Positions 26,009 through 36,913 of a stretch of 64,000 bases of DNA are shown here, piece by piece (the first letter of the stretch is position 1; each line of letters opens with the position of its first letter). The stretch lies in the NCBI RefSeq assembly GCF_012489685.1, contig NC_080041.1, positions 101,332,981 to 101,396,980 of the forward strand. Direction: 5' to 3'. The stretch is from Lotus japonicus. Taxonomy: Eukaryota; Streptophyta; Magnoliopsida; Fabales; Fabaceae. The notes beneath the pieces were generated by a model that was not told the origin of the DNA, did no database searches, and saw only the letters and a program-made list of their open reading frames with translations. A program made the position numbers and the translations under genes.

Positions 26009-26260
26009 AGGTCTCGTTTGGAAGAGCTTATTTGAGCTTATCTGATAACATGAACTCTTATGCCAGTGTTTATGAGAGTTTATGCAAACAGCTTATGGTA
26101 GGTACCATAAGCTGTTTTGAGCTTATTTTGATAAGCTACTCATGATAGCTTATGAAAAAGAACTTATGCTTATATTTAGCTTATTTTCAATTTATTTTAA
26201 TAAAAAATATAAAATAGCTTATGCATAAGCGCTTATGACCATAATTTCCCAAGAAGGCCT
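26009..26260. mobile_element. MITE, AGCTTAT-rich family, copy 1
   Basis: Ends are AGGTCTCGTTTGGAAGAGC and, inverted, AGGCCTTCTTGGGAAATTAT. The body repeats AGCTTAT/ATAAGCT many times. A second copy lies inverted at 56344-56583 and a decayed one near 62930-63045. Non-coding; superfamily not determined. Confidence 0.8.
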
Positions 26261-27780
26261 AAACATATCGAACGCGGCATTAAAAGTGCAGTCATCCAAT
26301 TTTCCACCTCAGATAACTGTGTCAACTCACTATTTCCACTGAAGCATTAATGTGCTATCCATAAAACCTGCACCCTATCAGGTTTGTTCGGTTTTAGGGA
26401 CATATTCGGATTTAAAAAACTGGTCTTATCAATATTTAGGATCAGGTGAAAGTCAAGCATGATTCGTCCCGACCCATCCCACAAAGTATCAATTGACATT
26501 TTTGCTTTATATGATTTGCATGAAGATGTATGACATTCTTTGCTTCTATAGTTCTATGTATTGTTTTGATTTAACCTAATTTTTCCTTTTCTTCTGATTT
26601 TCTAGTATGTAGATGATAAGACCATGAATTCTTGAATTTACTTTAAGCTTCAGCAGCATTCTGAGATGAAATCCTCTTTTTTATATATTCTTTTTCACGC
26701 AATGACACATATTAGTAGTATAAAATAAACATTTCAAGTTTCTACTCAAATGAATTATTTTAAATTACAAGAGTAATATTAGATAAAAAAAAATTACTTT
26801 GGCTTCTCAGTACCCTTCGAGTCAACCCGATGCTGTCTTAAATTGGTTTGGTCGTATTTAGACGCTAACAATATCAGGTTGCTCTGGGTTTAGGCACAAG
26901 TTAGGGTTTATAAATTGGCCCGATCAATATTTAGGGTCAAGTGAGGACAACCAAAACACGTCTTAACCTGTTCTTGTACACACCTAGCCGCGAGTGTCTG
27001 AAGAGACATTGGAGAAGAAGCTTCACAATGCTTGGTTGTGATGCGAACAATGGAAGTTCACTTTCTGTGATGGTAATGACGTTGTGGCACGAAGGAAGGA
27101 GATGACTTGTGATCTTGTTATGGGGTTCATAAGTTGCAAAAGGGATATACAAGCAAAAGGGATATCACGACGAGGAAGAAGAGGGAGGGTGAGACATGGA
27201 GTTGATAACAACGGTGAGGGAGAGTTTCAAAAGAGGAAGATGGTGGGCATGTACTGAAGGTTGGTCTCAAGGGGGTTTGAGGTTTCATTTGCAAGGTATG
27301 AACAAAGCCACTTTGGTGGCCGCCGCTGTCTTGTGATGGCGCGGGGAGTTTGGAGATGAGTTAAATGGAAATGGGAAGCCTAGGTACAAGAAATACTGAC
27401 TGTGACAAAGACAGGGGAGGTGTCTTCAGCGCCATAAGATAGAAAAATAAAGGTTTGGGAGGCCAAGGGCCTATGGTGAGTGTGGAGCTTTTTAGTTCCA
27501 AAATGATGGTGATGAAATGATTATCCCTCCTCCCTTGATACTCGCTGTGTCTATGCCGCTTTATTTCATAAACAAAGCTACAACTGAAAACAACAATCGT
27601 ATGGCAACAAGTTGAAATTTTGGGCAACACTTGAGTCAGCAATAGATCATGTATTTTGCATACAGCAATGCTTGAGTGTGGCTTAGATGAGGTGACACAA
27701 TATTAACATTTTGGCTAAGGATGAAAATTTTGTATGAATACAGTGACCATAAGAAGGAGTGACTGCCACCACTCCAACCA
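26261..27780. other. Intergenic, anonymous repeats
   Basis: AT-rich, with two related phrases (ATCAATATTTAGGATCAGGT at 26430 and ATCAATATTTAGGGTCAAGT near 26923) that suggest an old duplicated repeat. ORFs up to 93 codons between 26937 and 27642 show no known motif. No gene supported. Confidence 0.5.
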
Positions 27781-27994
27781 GTGTTGTCAAATCACGATTG
27801 CGGACCATCACGGTGAGCCAAAAATCCGCTATTCCGACTGCTATTTAGAGGTGAATAACGGGAATAACGCGCTATAGTAGGCAATAGCGGCGTCGCGATT
27901 AGCCAAAAATCCGCTACGCTATAGCGGCGTAGCGCTGCTAAAGTCCGCTACGCTATAGCGGCGTAGCGCTGCTAAAGCCGCTATTTGATAACAC
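27781..27994. mobile_element. MITE of the CGCTATAGCG type
   Basis: Bounded by GTGTTGTCAAAT and its near inverse ATTTGATAACAC. The interior repeats CCGCTACGCTATAGCGGCGT twice in direct order and is itself palindromic. A related element sits in the PBL intron at 61003-61162. Non-coding. Confidence 0.8.
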
Positions 27995-28290
27995 TAGTCC
28001 AGCACATGTAATTTGAAAACAACAGACATAAAAGGCATTCATGTGACATTTTCCCTATAAAATCATACAACTTTACATAATAAACTTTCTTCTTCTTCTT
28101 TGTCAAATCTTATCACACTTGACAAAAACGCAAGACATTCTATCAAGCACATAGTCAAATACTATCCATTTTTGCTGAAGTAAATTCAAATTTTACAAGT
28201 TCATCATCAGCATCATCAAAATATGTCCAATTTTAACTTATGATGATCAATTTCGTTTTTACTTCAAAAGATTACAAAGATAGATAAATA

Positions 28291-28900
28291 CTAAGCTCGG
28301 AGCTGCTCAACCTTCTTCTCAAGCTCATCTTTCTTGGCACCAATAACCCTCGCAACCTCCTTCCCTCTCTTCACCAACACGAACGTCGGCATCGCCTGCA
28401 CCTCAAACTCCTTCGCCACATCCTAATATTCATTTCCACAAAATCAAAACATCAAAAATTGAACAAAAAAAAATTAACAGAATCAAATTTAGGTTGAAAA
28501 ATTGTACAGGTAATTCGTCAACATCGATTTTGTTGAAAACCACGTCGGAGAACTTTTCAGCCATGGCGTGAATCGCCGGCTCTATGAACCGGCACGGCCC
28601 GCACCACGACGCAGAGAAATCTATCACCAACTACACGATTCAATTCAAATCAAGGAAGAAAACAAAGTCAGAGACAGATTCAGATTCAGATCCACCGCAT
28701 GATCACAAAAAATTGGAAAATTGAGATCTGGAAAGAGAGAGAGAGAGATTGGGGTTTACGAGGGCAGAAGAGTCTTTGAGTTCATTGAAGTGGAGCTGCC
28801 AGCGGGCCGGAGAGTGGAAGGTGTGGACCCGAGAAGACTCCGGCGGATCAGAAGCGGCGCCGGCGCCACCGCCGAATAAGGAAGAGAGGACTCCGCCCAT
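28291..28900 (-). CDS. Thioredoxin h, subgroup II (h2-like)
   Basis: A small dithiol-disulfide oxidoreductase that reduces protein disulfides. Three exons: 28760-28900 (47 codons), 28508-28630 (41) and 28291-28422 (43 plus TAG), with GT/AG borders and phase 0 at both joins, giving 131 residues. The active site WCGPC is at about residues 56-60, in FSASWCGPC; the conserved cis-proline is in [14 protein letters not shown]. The N-terminal extension [11 protein letters not shown] has Gly2, as in Arabidopsis TRXh2, where Gly2 is myristoylated and the protein sits on membranes. The start is the only ATG in frame with this motif. A decayed paralogue lies at 34.7-35.3 kb with the same exon borders. 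Confidence 0.93.
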
Positions 28901-29078
28901 TGCTGTGGTTGTGTTAGATTGGTTTCAGCCCCTTGCTAGTATTATTATAGTGGGAGATCAGATCAGGTACATATTTGATTCCTCCGAATTTCCAATGGGC
29001 GATATTTTCAACTCTATTCTATTTTTTTCCCTACTTGTTATACATATATTAAATGGGCTCTATTTTTTATATTATTTG

Positions 29079-29325
29079 TACTTACATATATACGTCCTTA
29101 TATATTTATATAATTATTATATGATACATATATATTTATGAAAATATATTTAGGTAAATACTAAATAGATCGTCAAGTAATAATTTAAATAATACGCATT
29201 AAAGTAAACATAATGGTGAATGTTTGGGCTATGAATCCTCGCTATCGAAAAAAAAAAAACCTGAGAGGGTCAAGTTGCTTCGTCTAACCATTACTTTAGT
29301 TTTCTCTCACTTTTTAATTACCAAT
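29079..29325. repeat. Local duplicate, copy 1 (partner at 30201-30425)
   Basis: TATATTTATATAATTATTAT, then AATACTAAATAGAT, then AAGTAATAATTT, ATAATGGTGAATGT, GGGCTATG and CCATTACTTTA recur in the same order at 30201-30425 about 1.1 kb away. The copies differ at many sites, so the duplication is old. Confidence 0.7.
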
Positions 29326-29329
29326 CTAA

Positions 29330-29515
29330 ACAAGCCAAAGAGTGGAAGCTGAGTACCCGAGACTCCAGCGGTGTAGGAGCGGCGCCGACGGGGGAGGGCT
29401 CGAAGAGGCTAGAGAAGTATGAGCCCATTGTGTTGGCTTGTGTAGATTGGTATCAGGTACATATTTATTGCACCGAATCCCCATGCCCGATATTTTCCAC
29501 TCTATTATTTTATTT
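29330..29515 (-). pseudogene. Fragment of thioredoxin exon 1 and 5' region
   Basis: This stretch parallels 28811-29030: AGAGTGGAAG, ACCCGAGA, CTCC, GGAGCGGCGCCG, GCCCATTG, TAGATTGGT, TCAGGTACATATTT and CGATATTTTC appear in the same order. It covers the start of the neighbouring thioredoxin gene and its upstream DNA, but ATG context and reading frame are lost and no later exon follows. Confidence 0.65.
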
Positions 29516-29559
29516 TAGGATAATGCACGTACAAAAGTTTTTTTTACACCAAAAAGATG

Positions 29560-29740
29560 TAGCACAACTGGTAGATAGTTAAACTCTTTAATCATTTAGT
29601 TCAGGGTTCGCGGTGCGTATGGAGAAACATCTGTTGGGAGAGGCATACCAACTTAACGTGATCTCAGAGCCTCGAATGATTAGTCTCATGTTGTCGGTTG
29701 TGGAAAAATGTGTATTTTCCTCTTGTAACAAAAAAAAAAG
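29560..29740 (+). mobile_element. tRNA-derived SINE-like element
   Basis: TGTAGCACAACTGGTAGATA resembles a pol III A box, and CAGGGTTCGCGGTG a B box about 40 bases on. The unit ends at CTTGTAACAAAAAAAAAAG. It is too diverged for a tRNA gene. Target duplication not clear. Confidence 0.5.
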
Positions 29741-30200
29741 ATTGGAAAAATGTGTCAAAATAGATTTTCTCACATCTTAAAATCTGACTGATTGATAGTG
29801 TAAATCTGATTGGTTGACGCTGTATAGAAATTAAATTATTTTTTTATTCTACTTGTTAAATTTTGTTTTTGGTTTTATATATTATATATGTTAGGGTCCT
29901 AAAAATATTCTTATTTTGTAACTCTTATTATTTTTTTTTTACTTTAAAAAGATAAATTACACTCGCTCTGACTACTTGAGTTGTCATTTATTTTAACAAG
30001 CTATAGCCAATTATCACATTTTTCATAACCAATCCAATCTAATAAGACTGAAAAATTGATTAAAAAAAAAGCAGAAATTCAATTAAACTGAAAATTGAAC
30101 TGATTGAAAATTAAGAAGACTGAAATATTTTATCGGACTTCGGATTTAATTAAACATAATGTTTGCACATATGTATAATTTTATTTGAATATGTTTTACA

Positions 30201-30425
30201 TATTTATATCTATATATTTATATAATTATTATATGATGCATGAGATATTTGCATAAATACTAAATAGATTTTCAAGTAATAATTTGAAAAATATGCATCA
30301 AAGTAAATATAATGGTGAATGTTAGGGCTATGGATCCTTTTAATAGGAAAAAAAAAATTGAGAGTGTCAAGTTACTCCATGTAACCATTACTTTAATTTT
30401 CTCTCACTTTTTTAATTATCAAATA
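30201..30425. repeat. Local duplicate, copy 2
   Basis: Partner of 29079-29325 (see that entry). Its end forms the left arm of the foldback at 30330-30492, whereas copy 1 has only the left arm. Confidence 0.65.
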
Positions 30426-30492
30426 CACATAAATCACTAGTTAAATTGAGCAACTTGACACCCTCAAGTTTTTTTTTCCAATTGAGAGGATC
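30330..30492. repeat. Foldback (MITE-like) repeat
   Basis: The left arm TATGGATCCTTTTAATAGG, an A run and GAGAGTGTCAAGTTACTC pair with the inverted right arm ATAGATCCTCTCAATTGG, an A run and GAGGGTGTCAAGTTGCTC. The loop is about 70 bases. Confidence 0.65.
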
Positions 30493-32300
30493 TATACTCG
30501 TGGTGGTTGAGACTTTTGGTTTTTTTTTTTTTTTTGAAACTCTCATTGTTTATGCTTGTAATGTGACGTTATATAATTCAAATTAATTTCTATTCTTTCT
30601 TTGATTTTGATATTTACGTCTTTGAAAAATTGAAATCCAATTCAAACCGATAAAAATTAGATCGGATGGTTCATATTTAAAAAGAAACAAAAGTCGATTG
30701 AATGATGAAGTGATAAAACCAAAGTGATTGGATCAGATAACTTTTACCTTCAAAATCGAACCAATCCAAACTACGAACACTCCTATTGACTCCCTACATC
30801 CTTGCCAACTCTCCCACCGCAGCTCCCTCTCCCTACTCGTCGTCTCCAACTCTTTCCTCTCCCCCGACAACCACCTCTCCTGCCAACAACCCTCCCCCTC
30901 CGTATGGCGACCACGCGTCGATGTTGGTTTTCGTGCGACGTCCTACGACCACCACCATTGAGACGTTCAAACCTTCAAAGTCGTCGTGCCAACACCAAAT
31001 CATAATCGGCCCACCCGCTCTCTAATTGGAAATTGGCGCCGCATTTTATCGTGAGCGGTAACCAGAGGCATTGTGGCAAAGTTGCATCCGGTGACCCTTT
31101 GGATCAGATCAGAGAAATCAGTCACCTTTCTCGTCATTGCTCTCGTGCACTTGTAAAGAACCTTCCAAGAATAAACTTACATATCGATCAGAAGTTATAA
31201 AAAACGTTAACCTTCCTTCTATAATGAGTAGATTTAATCAAATACTATTCTATGTTGCCCATAATGAGTTTACGTAATGCTAATATCCAAACCTAGAAAA
31301 ATGATAAACTCAGGACACAAGGGTTTGAACACCTTCTACCTCTAGAAACGGATGCTACTTTTTCTTGGGCATGTTAGAAATTCCCCCATGCAAGTGATCT
31401 ATTCCCAAATATGTAGACGTTGTTAAGTCATTTGAGCACACTCATCACATGGAAATTTGCTTAATTTACAGGAAACCCCACATTCTCAAACTTGGCTGTT
31501 GTTGTTCCTTTGACAGGGTGTCCATCATCAGATAATGGAATCGGAAAAATGGTACAACCTCTTATCAGTTATAACATGTCATATTCAGGGGTCCAATATT
31601 ATGCCATTTTTTCAGAGGTTCACATAAGGTTGATCCCCGGCCTCTTATGATCCACTTAAAATAAACATGTAAATCCTATATAATATGATCTAAAAACCTC
31701 TCATGTGCTAACAACACTCATTTTTAAATACCATCTCAAACACTTACTTTATGATTGAATAAAATTCATATAGTCCCCACTAAATTGGTGTGTCTCATTT
31801 CCAAAATGGTGAAACCTACATATTTTAACTAATATAAAGTGAATATTTGAGAGAGTACCTAAAATTTCGTGTTGCTAGCATTTCACTAATAATTAATAAA
31901 GGCGGGGTTTAGTGATCAACAAAAGGATAAGAATCAACCAAAAAGCACTTCATTCGTTAGGTTGGTGGTAATTGAAAAATGCCTCATCGAATCAATTATA
32001 TCATAGGCTCGTGGATGTGTCATGTGTCAATTGCCATGCCCTCATCTCGCTTTCTCCTTTTGCATCTTAATATTCTAATTTTTGGCAAAAAGAAGAGTTC
32101 TTCCCATTTCAATTGAAAAAAGATCATCATGAAAGCAGAATAGTATTTATCATTATTTTCTTCTGGCTTAATTGCATACCTGATTCATGATTTAACACAA
32201 TTGTGCAAAACTCATCTCATGTGAATAAAATAAGTGTTTTTGGTCCCACATGTTTTTTACGTGAGCAATTTTGATCCTTCCATCAGTATGTCGTCCAAAA
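30493..32300. other. Intergenic, no gene seen
   Basis: Contains a C-rich stretch (30780-31020) with three overlapping ORFs of 67-79 codons in different frames, none with a recognisable motif, then AT-rich DNA. Nothing supportable beyond anonymous sequence. Confidence 0.5.
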
Positions 32301-32319
32301 GCTTTGAAAGGAAATTCAG

Positions 32320-32711
32320 GTCGCAATGGCATAGGGCGGGGTTCTGCAAGATTACAAAAGCCAAATATTAGGCTTCTTCACCAAATTAGAGGGAGAACTT
32401 TGGGCTTTTGAACCGGAAGTTCTAGCAATATTGAATGCTTTATTGTTATGCGAGCAGTTCAATTTCAGAAATGTAATAGTGGAGAGCGACTTAACTCTAG
32501 CGGTTGGTTGGGTCAAGTGTGTAAAGAACAGACCTTGGAAGCTTAAAAACAAGTTAAACAAAATTGACAACTCATGAAAGTAGTCAGTTAAACAAAATTG
32601 ACAAGCTTATGAAAGTAGTTAATGTTATCAAGGTTGTTCATATCTTTAGAGAAAGAAACATTGTGGCAGACTATCTTGCCAAGGAGGGTTGTTGTAGAGA
32701 GGTTGATTAAT
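32320..32711 (+). pseudogene. RNase H-like domain remnant (reverse-transcriptase family)
   Basis: Frames read ILGFFTKLEGEL, WAFEPEVLAILNALLLCEQF, VIVESDLTLAVGWVK and NRPWKLKNKLNKID. After a stop and a short repeat they read VVHIFRERNIVADYLAKEG. This is the order of the RNase H fold at the end of plant LINE proteins (E, D, then H..N..AD.LA). The phrase TTAAACAAAATTGACAA occurs twice about 37 bases apart, a local duplication that carries the stop. The upstream part of any reverse transcriptase is missing. Confidence 0.7.
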
Positions 32712-32727
32712 GGATATGTTGATCTTT

Positions 32728-32925
32728 GTTTTTTTTCCTTTCGCCACCCGTCTTTAGGGGGGAAAGGGGCTCCACGTGACTAATCTGGCTCGGGATACGG
32801 TAGTGATGTCTCTAGCCACAAACGTATTATTTTTTACCTCAGAGGGGATCGAACCCGGGCTAGAAGCCTAGGCGAAATCCCTTGAGTAAATGCACATTCA
32901 CCACTTGTGCCACCCCTTGTGGTTG
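32728..32925 (-). mobile_element. tRNA-derived SINE
   Basis: On the minus strand, GTGGCACAAGTGG (A-box like, 32901-32913) is followed by GGTTCGATCCCC (B box, 32844-32855). The unit ends in an A run at 32728. GATCTTT flanks it at 32721-32727 and 32928-32934. It sits just after the RNase H remnant. Confidence 0.7.
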
Positions 32926-32935
32926 TGGATCTTTA

Positions 32936-33559
32936 TAATTGTACTTTATTTATTGTTTTTAAGGAATAAGTTTCAGCTTTCAAAAAAAAAATGTCATCCA
33001 ACAGCTAACAAAATTCGCTGACGTGTACTCATTAATTGATGTGGCTACCCACCTCAACATGCCACTTGGATATTTATTTAATAAACTTTTTTTAATCCAA
33101 TAACTAGTTTATAACTTTACTTAAAAATTTAAAATAAAATTAAAAAACACATTTATCTTCCTCTCTCAGGCTTCAATCCTCCAAAGTTTTTTCACCCTTC
33201 AACAAACCCAAAAAAAAAAAAAATCATCCTGCTCTATGAAATTTAAGCTGGGATTATTCAAAATAAGACCAGACAAATGTCTATGAGAGGTAACTCACAT
33301 ATAAAAAGAGAAAACGTACTTAATTTTAATAAAGAAATGATATATAAAATTTTGTGTTAGGCTTTAGACAAAAAAAATTTAGCTTAGGAGTGAGAATTAA
33401 TGGCTATTAATTGCCATCTAAATACTACTAAGTTATAATAATTCAAAAGTACTTAATTTCAATAAAAATATGATATATAAAACTTGTATTAGGCTTTAGA
33501 CTAAAAATTAGTTTTTGAGAAATTAGTGGACCAAAATTATATGTGGAAGGTAAAAAAAA
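32936..33559. other. Intergenic AT-rich DNA
   Basis: Two similar phrases (AATAAAAATATGATATATAA type at 33330 and 33460, each followed by TTAGGCTTTAGAC) point to a small direct duplication. No gene seen. Confidence 0.45.
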
Positions 33560-33884
33560 AATAAAGTAGACTAGTGACGCTTCTAACCAACATTAGTAAA
33601 ATATATAGATTGGACTAGTGGCGGTTGCAACCGACATTAGTCCTTTATCAATCTCAAAAAAGTTGGTTTTAAGGCGGTTGGAACCGCCACTAGTACTTTG
33701 GACGTACCTAGTGGCGATTGTGTCGGCAATTGCCTTTATCCACTGCTAATAAACTTGGTGGCACCAAATTTAGTGTCAGTTGCTTAACCGTCGCTAGTCC
33801 ATTTAGCAACTGCCGCTAGTCAATTTAGTAACTGTCGCTAAACGAGCTTATTGACTGACGCTAAAGTACCAAATTTATGTAGTG
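33560..33884. mobile_element. CACTA element end (remnant)
   Basis: Repeated motifs such as CTAGTGGCGGTTGCAACCG and GGCGGTTGGAACCGCCACTA crowd the last 300 bases before AAATTTATGTAGTG. Read inverted, that is a CACTACATAAATTT terminus. The other end is not evident nearby. Confidence 0.6.
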
Positions 33885-34137
33885 TTAAGGAAAATTTAAG
33901 CCACAAAATCTGTCTCAAGACTTTTTTACAACCAGAAAAAATGGATGGTGACAGTGAATCGTCCAGACAATAGTGGCAACAAAGTTCTCGAACTAAGGAA
34001 AGCAAAACACAAACTACTGCAAGGACGATTAGCAATGGCTATTGCTATAATCTCGTTATATGACATGTTTGTCCGACCGAATTAGAGTGTGTGTGTGTGG
34101 TTCTCTGATGGTTAAGATGGTTGTTGATGCTGGTCAT

Positions 34138-34275
34138 GAAATTATGGCTAGGTTTGTTTTTTTTTTTTTGCGATATATTTAATTTACACATGAGGTAGTG
34201 CCGCACCTGAAATTATGGCTAGGTTTGTTTTTTTTTTTTTTTTGCCGATATATTTTACACATGATGTAGTGCCTT
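34138..34275. repeat. Tandem duplication, 71 bp unit
   Basis: GAAATTATGGCTAGGTTTG, a T run, CGATATATTT, TTACACATGA and GTAGTGCC occur twice in a row with small length differences in the T run. Confidence 0.85.
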
Positions 34276-34733
34276 GGTGATTTTCCCTTAATTTGTTGAG
34301 AGGTCTTGTATCTCGACGGTTGATTGTTCAGGTTTGAGTTTTGTTTGAGCGGAATCAAAATTTTGGGTTTTGTGTCTCTTTTGGTTTGTTGTTTTTCTCT
34401 TGCTTGTTTGGGTTTTGTTCCGGCGCACACAATCTTTGTCGAATTTCACCTATTTTATGTGGTTTTGTAATCTTTTATCGATAGAATTTATATCTCAAAG
34501 TGTCATATTATTGCAATAATATCTTTTGGAAGAAGATAAGGTGATGAACTCAGGCCACAACAGCTAGATCATTCAACTGTTAACGAAAATATTACAGTTT
34601 CTACTTTTTATTAAATCATATCACACTTAGAGAGCTCATTCTATCAAACACACAGTCATTCTATATATCAAACACACCATGCATATATATTTAAATATTA
34701 CAAGCTCATCATCATCATCATCAATATAATGAT

Positions 34734-35335
34734 CTAACCATCACAGAGCTCCTGAATCTTGTCCTCAAGCTCCTTCTCCTTCCTGGCGCCAAGAAACCTC
34801 GTAATCTCCTTCCCTTCTTTCCACAACACGAAAGTCGGCATCCCCTTTACCTCAAACTCTTTCTCCGCATCCTATTGTTTGTTTCACCACAAAATCAAAA
34901 CAACCATTTACACACACACAAAAAAAAAACAGAATCATTATAATCATTAACAGAAACAATTTATATAGGTTGAAAAAAATGTACAGATAATTCGTCGACG
35001 TCGATTTTGATGAATTCAGCTTTAATTTGCTATAACGGTTTGCCAAGTCGTGAATAACCGGCTCTATGAGGCTGCATGTCCCGGACCACTTTACAGTGAA
35101 AAATATCACCAACTATGCAATTCATCGAATTAATAAATTGAGAGAAAGACTTAATAATTGAAAGAAAGAAAAACAAAATTTGAGATATGTAAACAGAAAG
35201 AGCGACATGGGGTTTACGAGTTTATGGGAGTCTTTGACTTTGTCGAAGTGGAGCTGCCACTCCGCCGGCGAGTGGAATTGCTTAACGGTAGTGGGGATGG
35301 CGGAGCCGTTGAATACGGCAGACTGCTTGCTTAAT
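34734..35335 (-). pseudogene. Decayed thioredoxin h paralogue
   Basis: Same exon borders as the intact gene at 28.3 kb. Exon 1 (to about 35214) reads KQFHSPAEWQLHFDKVKD. Exon 2 (about 34986-35106) reads LVIFFTVKWSGTCSLIEP. Exon 3 (34734-34871) reads DAEKEFEVKGMPTFVLWKEG and ends at TAG. Three defects are visible. The active site is WSGTC, so both the first cysteine and the proline of WCGPC are changed. A frameshift in exon 2 throws the KIDVDEL block out of frame. No start codon remains, because exon 1 runs into a (CTTA)n stretch and a TIR element at 35361. Exon 3 is clean, so decay may be recent or the C-terminal part was kept. Confidence 0.85.
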
Positions 35336-35360
35336 TACTTACTTACTTGCTTGCTTACTT

Positions 35361-36333
35361 AGGGCTCGTTTGGTGCGACGTATAGTATAAGGCCTGATAG
35401 TATAAGACCTGATAGTATTAGGCCTGATAGTATAAGCCCTGATAACTTTCTTATACTATCCAGCGTTTGGCCATATTCTGTACAATTTACCATATCGTTT
35501 AAATTAATGCAATTTTATGTTTAATGAAGTATTGAATAAAGATATATAATAAAAATCAAATATGGAGGTGATTATAACGGTGGTGGCGGTCGTGATGGAA
35601 GTTGTGGTAGGTTAGTGGTGGTGGTGGCAATGGTGGTAGGTTGGTGTTGGTGGCGGTGGTGGTGACAGTGGAGATAGGTTGGTGGTGGTGGTGGCAGCGA
35701 TGGTGGTTGTGGTGGTGGCGATGATAGGGTGGTGGTGGTGGTGGTAAGGCGGTGGTGGCTACGGTGGAGGGTGGAGGCAATGGTGGTAGTGGTGGAGATA
35801 GGGTGGTGGTTGTGGTGTCGGTGGTGGCAATAGAGTGGTGACGACGATTATGGTGGTGGTGGTGATATGGTGGTGGTTGTGGTGTCGGTGGTGGCGGCGG
35901 TGGTGGTGGTGGCGGTGGCGGCAACACCGGTAGTGGCGGTGGTGGCAATAGAGTGGTGGCGGCGATTATGGTGATGGTGGCGATAGGGTTGTGGTGGCGA
36001 CAATTATGGTGGTGGTGGCGGTAGGGCGGTGGTGGTGGTGGCGGCGATGGTGATCGGGTGGTGGCGGCAACACCGGTGGCGGTGGTGGTGCCAATGGTGG
36101 TGTAATTTGGCAGCAATTGAGGGTGGTGGTAATGGTGACTTATACGTCACAACCTTATCATGCCTTATCCATCACTCACATGATGGATTAAATAATACGT
36201 CATTTTAACGTATAAGAGGACTTTGATGGATAAGCTTATACAATACAATGTCATCACCAAACAATGGATAAACTCATAATGTATTGTATAAGCTTATACT
36301 ATCATGCCTAATACGACGTGCCAAACGAGCCCT
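35361..36333. mobile_element. TIR element carrying a GGT minisatellite
   Basis: Ends are AGGGCTCGTTTGGTGCGACG and, inverted, AGGGCTCGTTTGGCACGTCG. Next to them lie more inverted sequence (GATAGTATAAGCTTATAC type) and, on the left, four copies of a CCTGATAGTATAAG-type unit. It is flanked on both sides by CTTA repeats, which hide the target duplication. No transposase ORF; the centre is the array listed separately. Insertion here removed the 5' end of the thioredoxin pseudogene. Confidence 0.8.
35566..36137. repeat. GGTGGT/GGCGGT minisatellite
   Basis: About 570 bases of degenerate GGTGGTGGCGGT units with GATTATGGTGGTGG and GCGGCAACACCGG variants, so longer higher-order repeats exist. The long minus-strand ORF through it (His/Pro/Thr only) is a by-product of the repeat. 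Confidence 0.9.
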
Positions 36334-36857
36334 TACTTACTTACTTACTTACTGTACCTCTATTATTATTTTTTGAAAAGCCAAAGAGAAAGTGTATATA
36401 AGATAGCATAAGGTGCTATAACCCATATACAAATAGGAGAAATAAATGAGGAATTATTAAAGAGAGATCATGAGCTACTGATTGATTGATTCCTCCCAAG
36501 GAGACCCCACGGCATGGCATGATATTTTTATGTTTGCATTTTAATCATTCACAATCATTGTCTCATTCATATGGTATCTATTACCTCACAATTATGGCAT
36601 GGAAAAAAGCTTGAATATATTTTTATTTTGAAGGAGTGAAATGACTCATACACTTATTGAATTTTAGATGAAAGATGTGGTATTCTTCAATTGATATTAA
36701 TATGGAAATTAGAAAGATGAGAAAATGAAAAAGAAATAAATTTGATGAAAAATAATTTTAAAGATATAAAATTGATGTGAAATTACACGTGAACATTTAT
36801 ATCTGACTAGGATTGTCATGTGTATTGGTGATAGGGTAAAAAAATATTTTAAAAATG
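36334..36857. other. Intergenic AT-rich DNA
   Basis: Begins with a (CTTA)n run and continues as AT-rich sequence. Short ORFs only; no gene or clear repeat seen. Confidence 0.45.
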
Positions 36858-36913
36858 TTTTGTTAGAAGTTTCACATTGATTAGAGATTACATATATAAC
36901 CTTTATAAGGGGT
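36858..36913 (+). repeat. TRIM-like repeat, left part
   Basis: GTTAGAAGTTTCACATTGAT and CTTTATAAGGGGT are the start of a small LTR-type repeat that continues at 40109 (GGTAGAAAAACACTTAACTC, GAGCTAACTTTTGGGTTAA). The CACTA element lies between, with GGT duplicated on each side. Confidence 0.65.

Noticed and set aside
30728..31025. Three overlapping 67-79 codon plus-strand ORFs
   Set aside because: They share one C-rich stretch in three frames, with no splice context or recognisable domain.
32840..32915. Pol III A and B boxes that could mean a tRNA gene
   Set aside because: No acceptor stem, anticodon arm or CCA-side pairing. The A-tail and flanking GATCTTT point to a SINE. The same reasoning applies at 55267-55320 and 29565-29620.
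35556..36116. 186-codon minus-strand ORF rich in His, Pro and Thr
   Set aside because: It runs entirely through the GGTGGT minisatellite, so openness and composition follow from the repeat.
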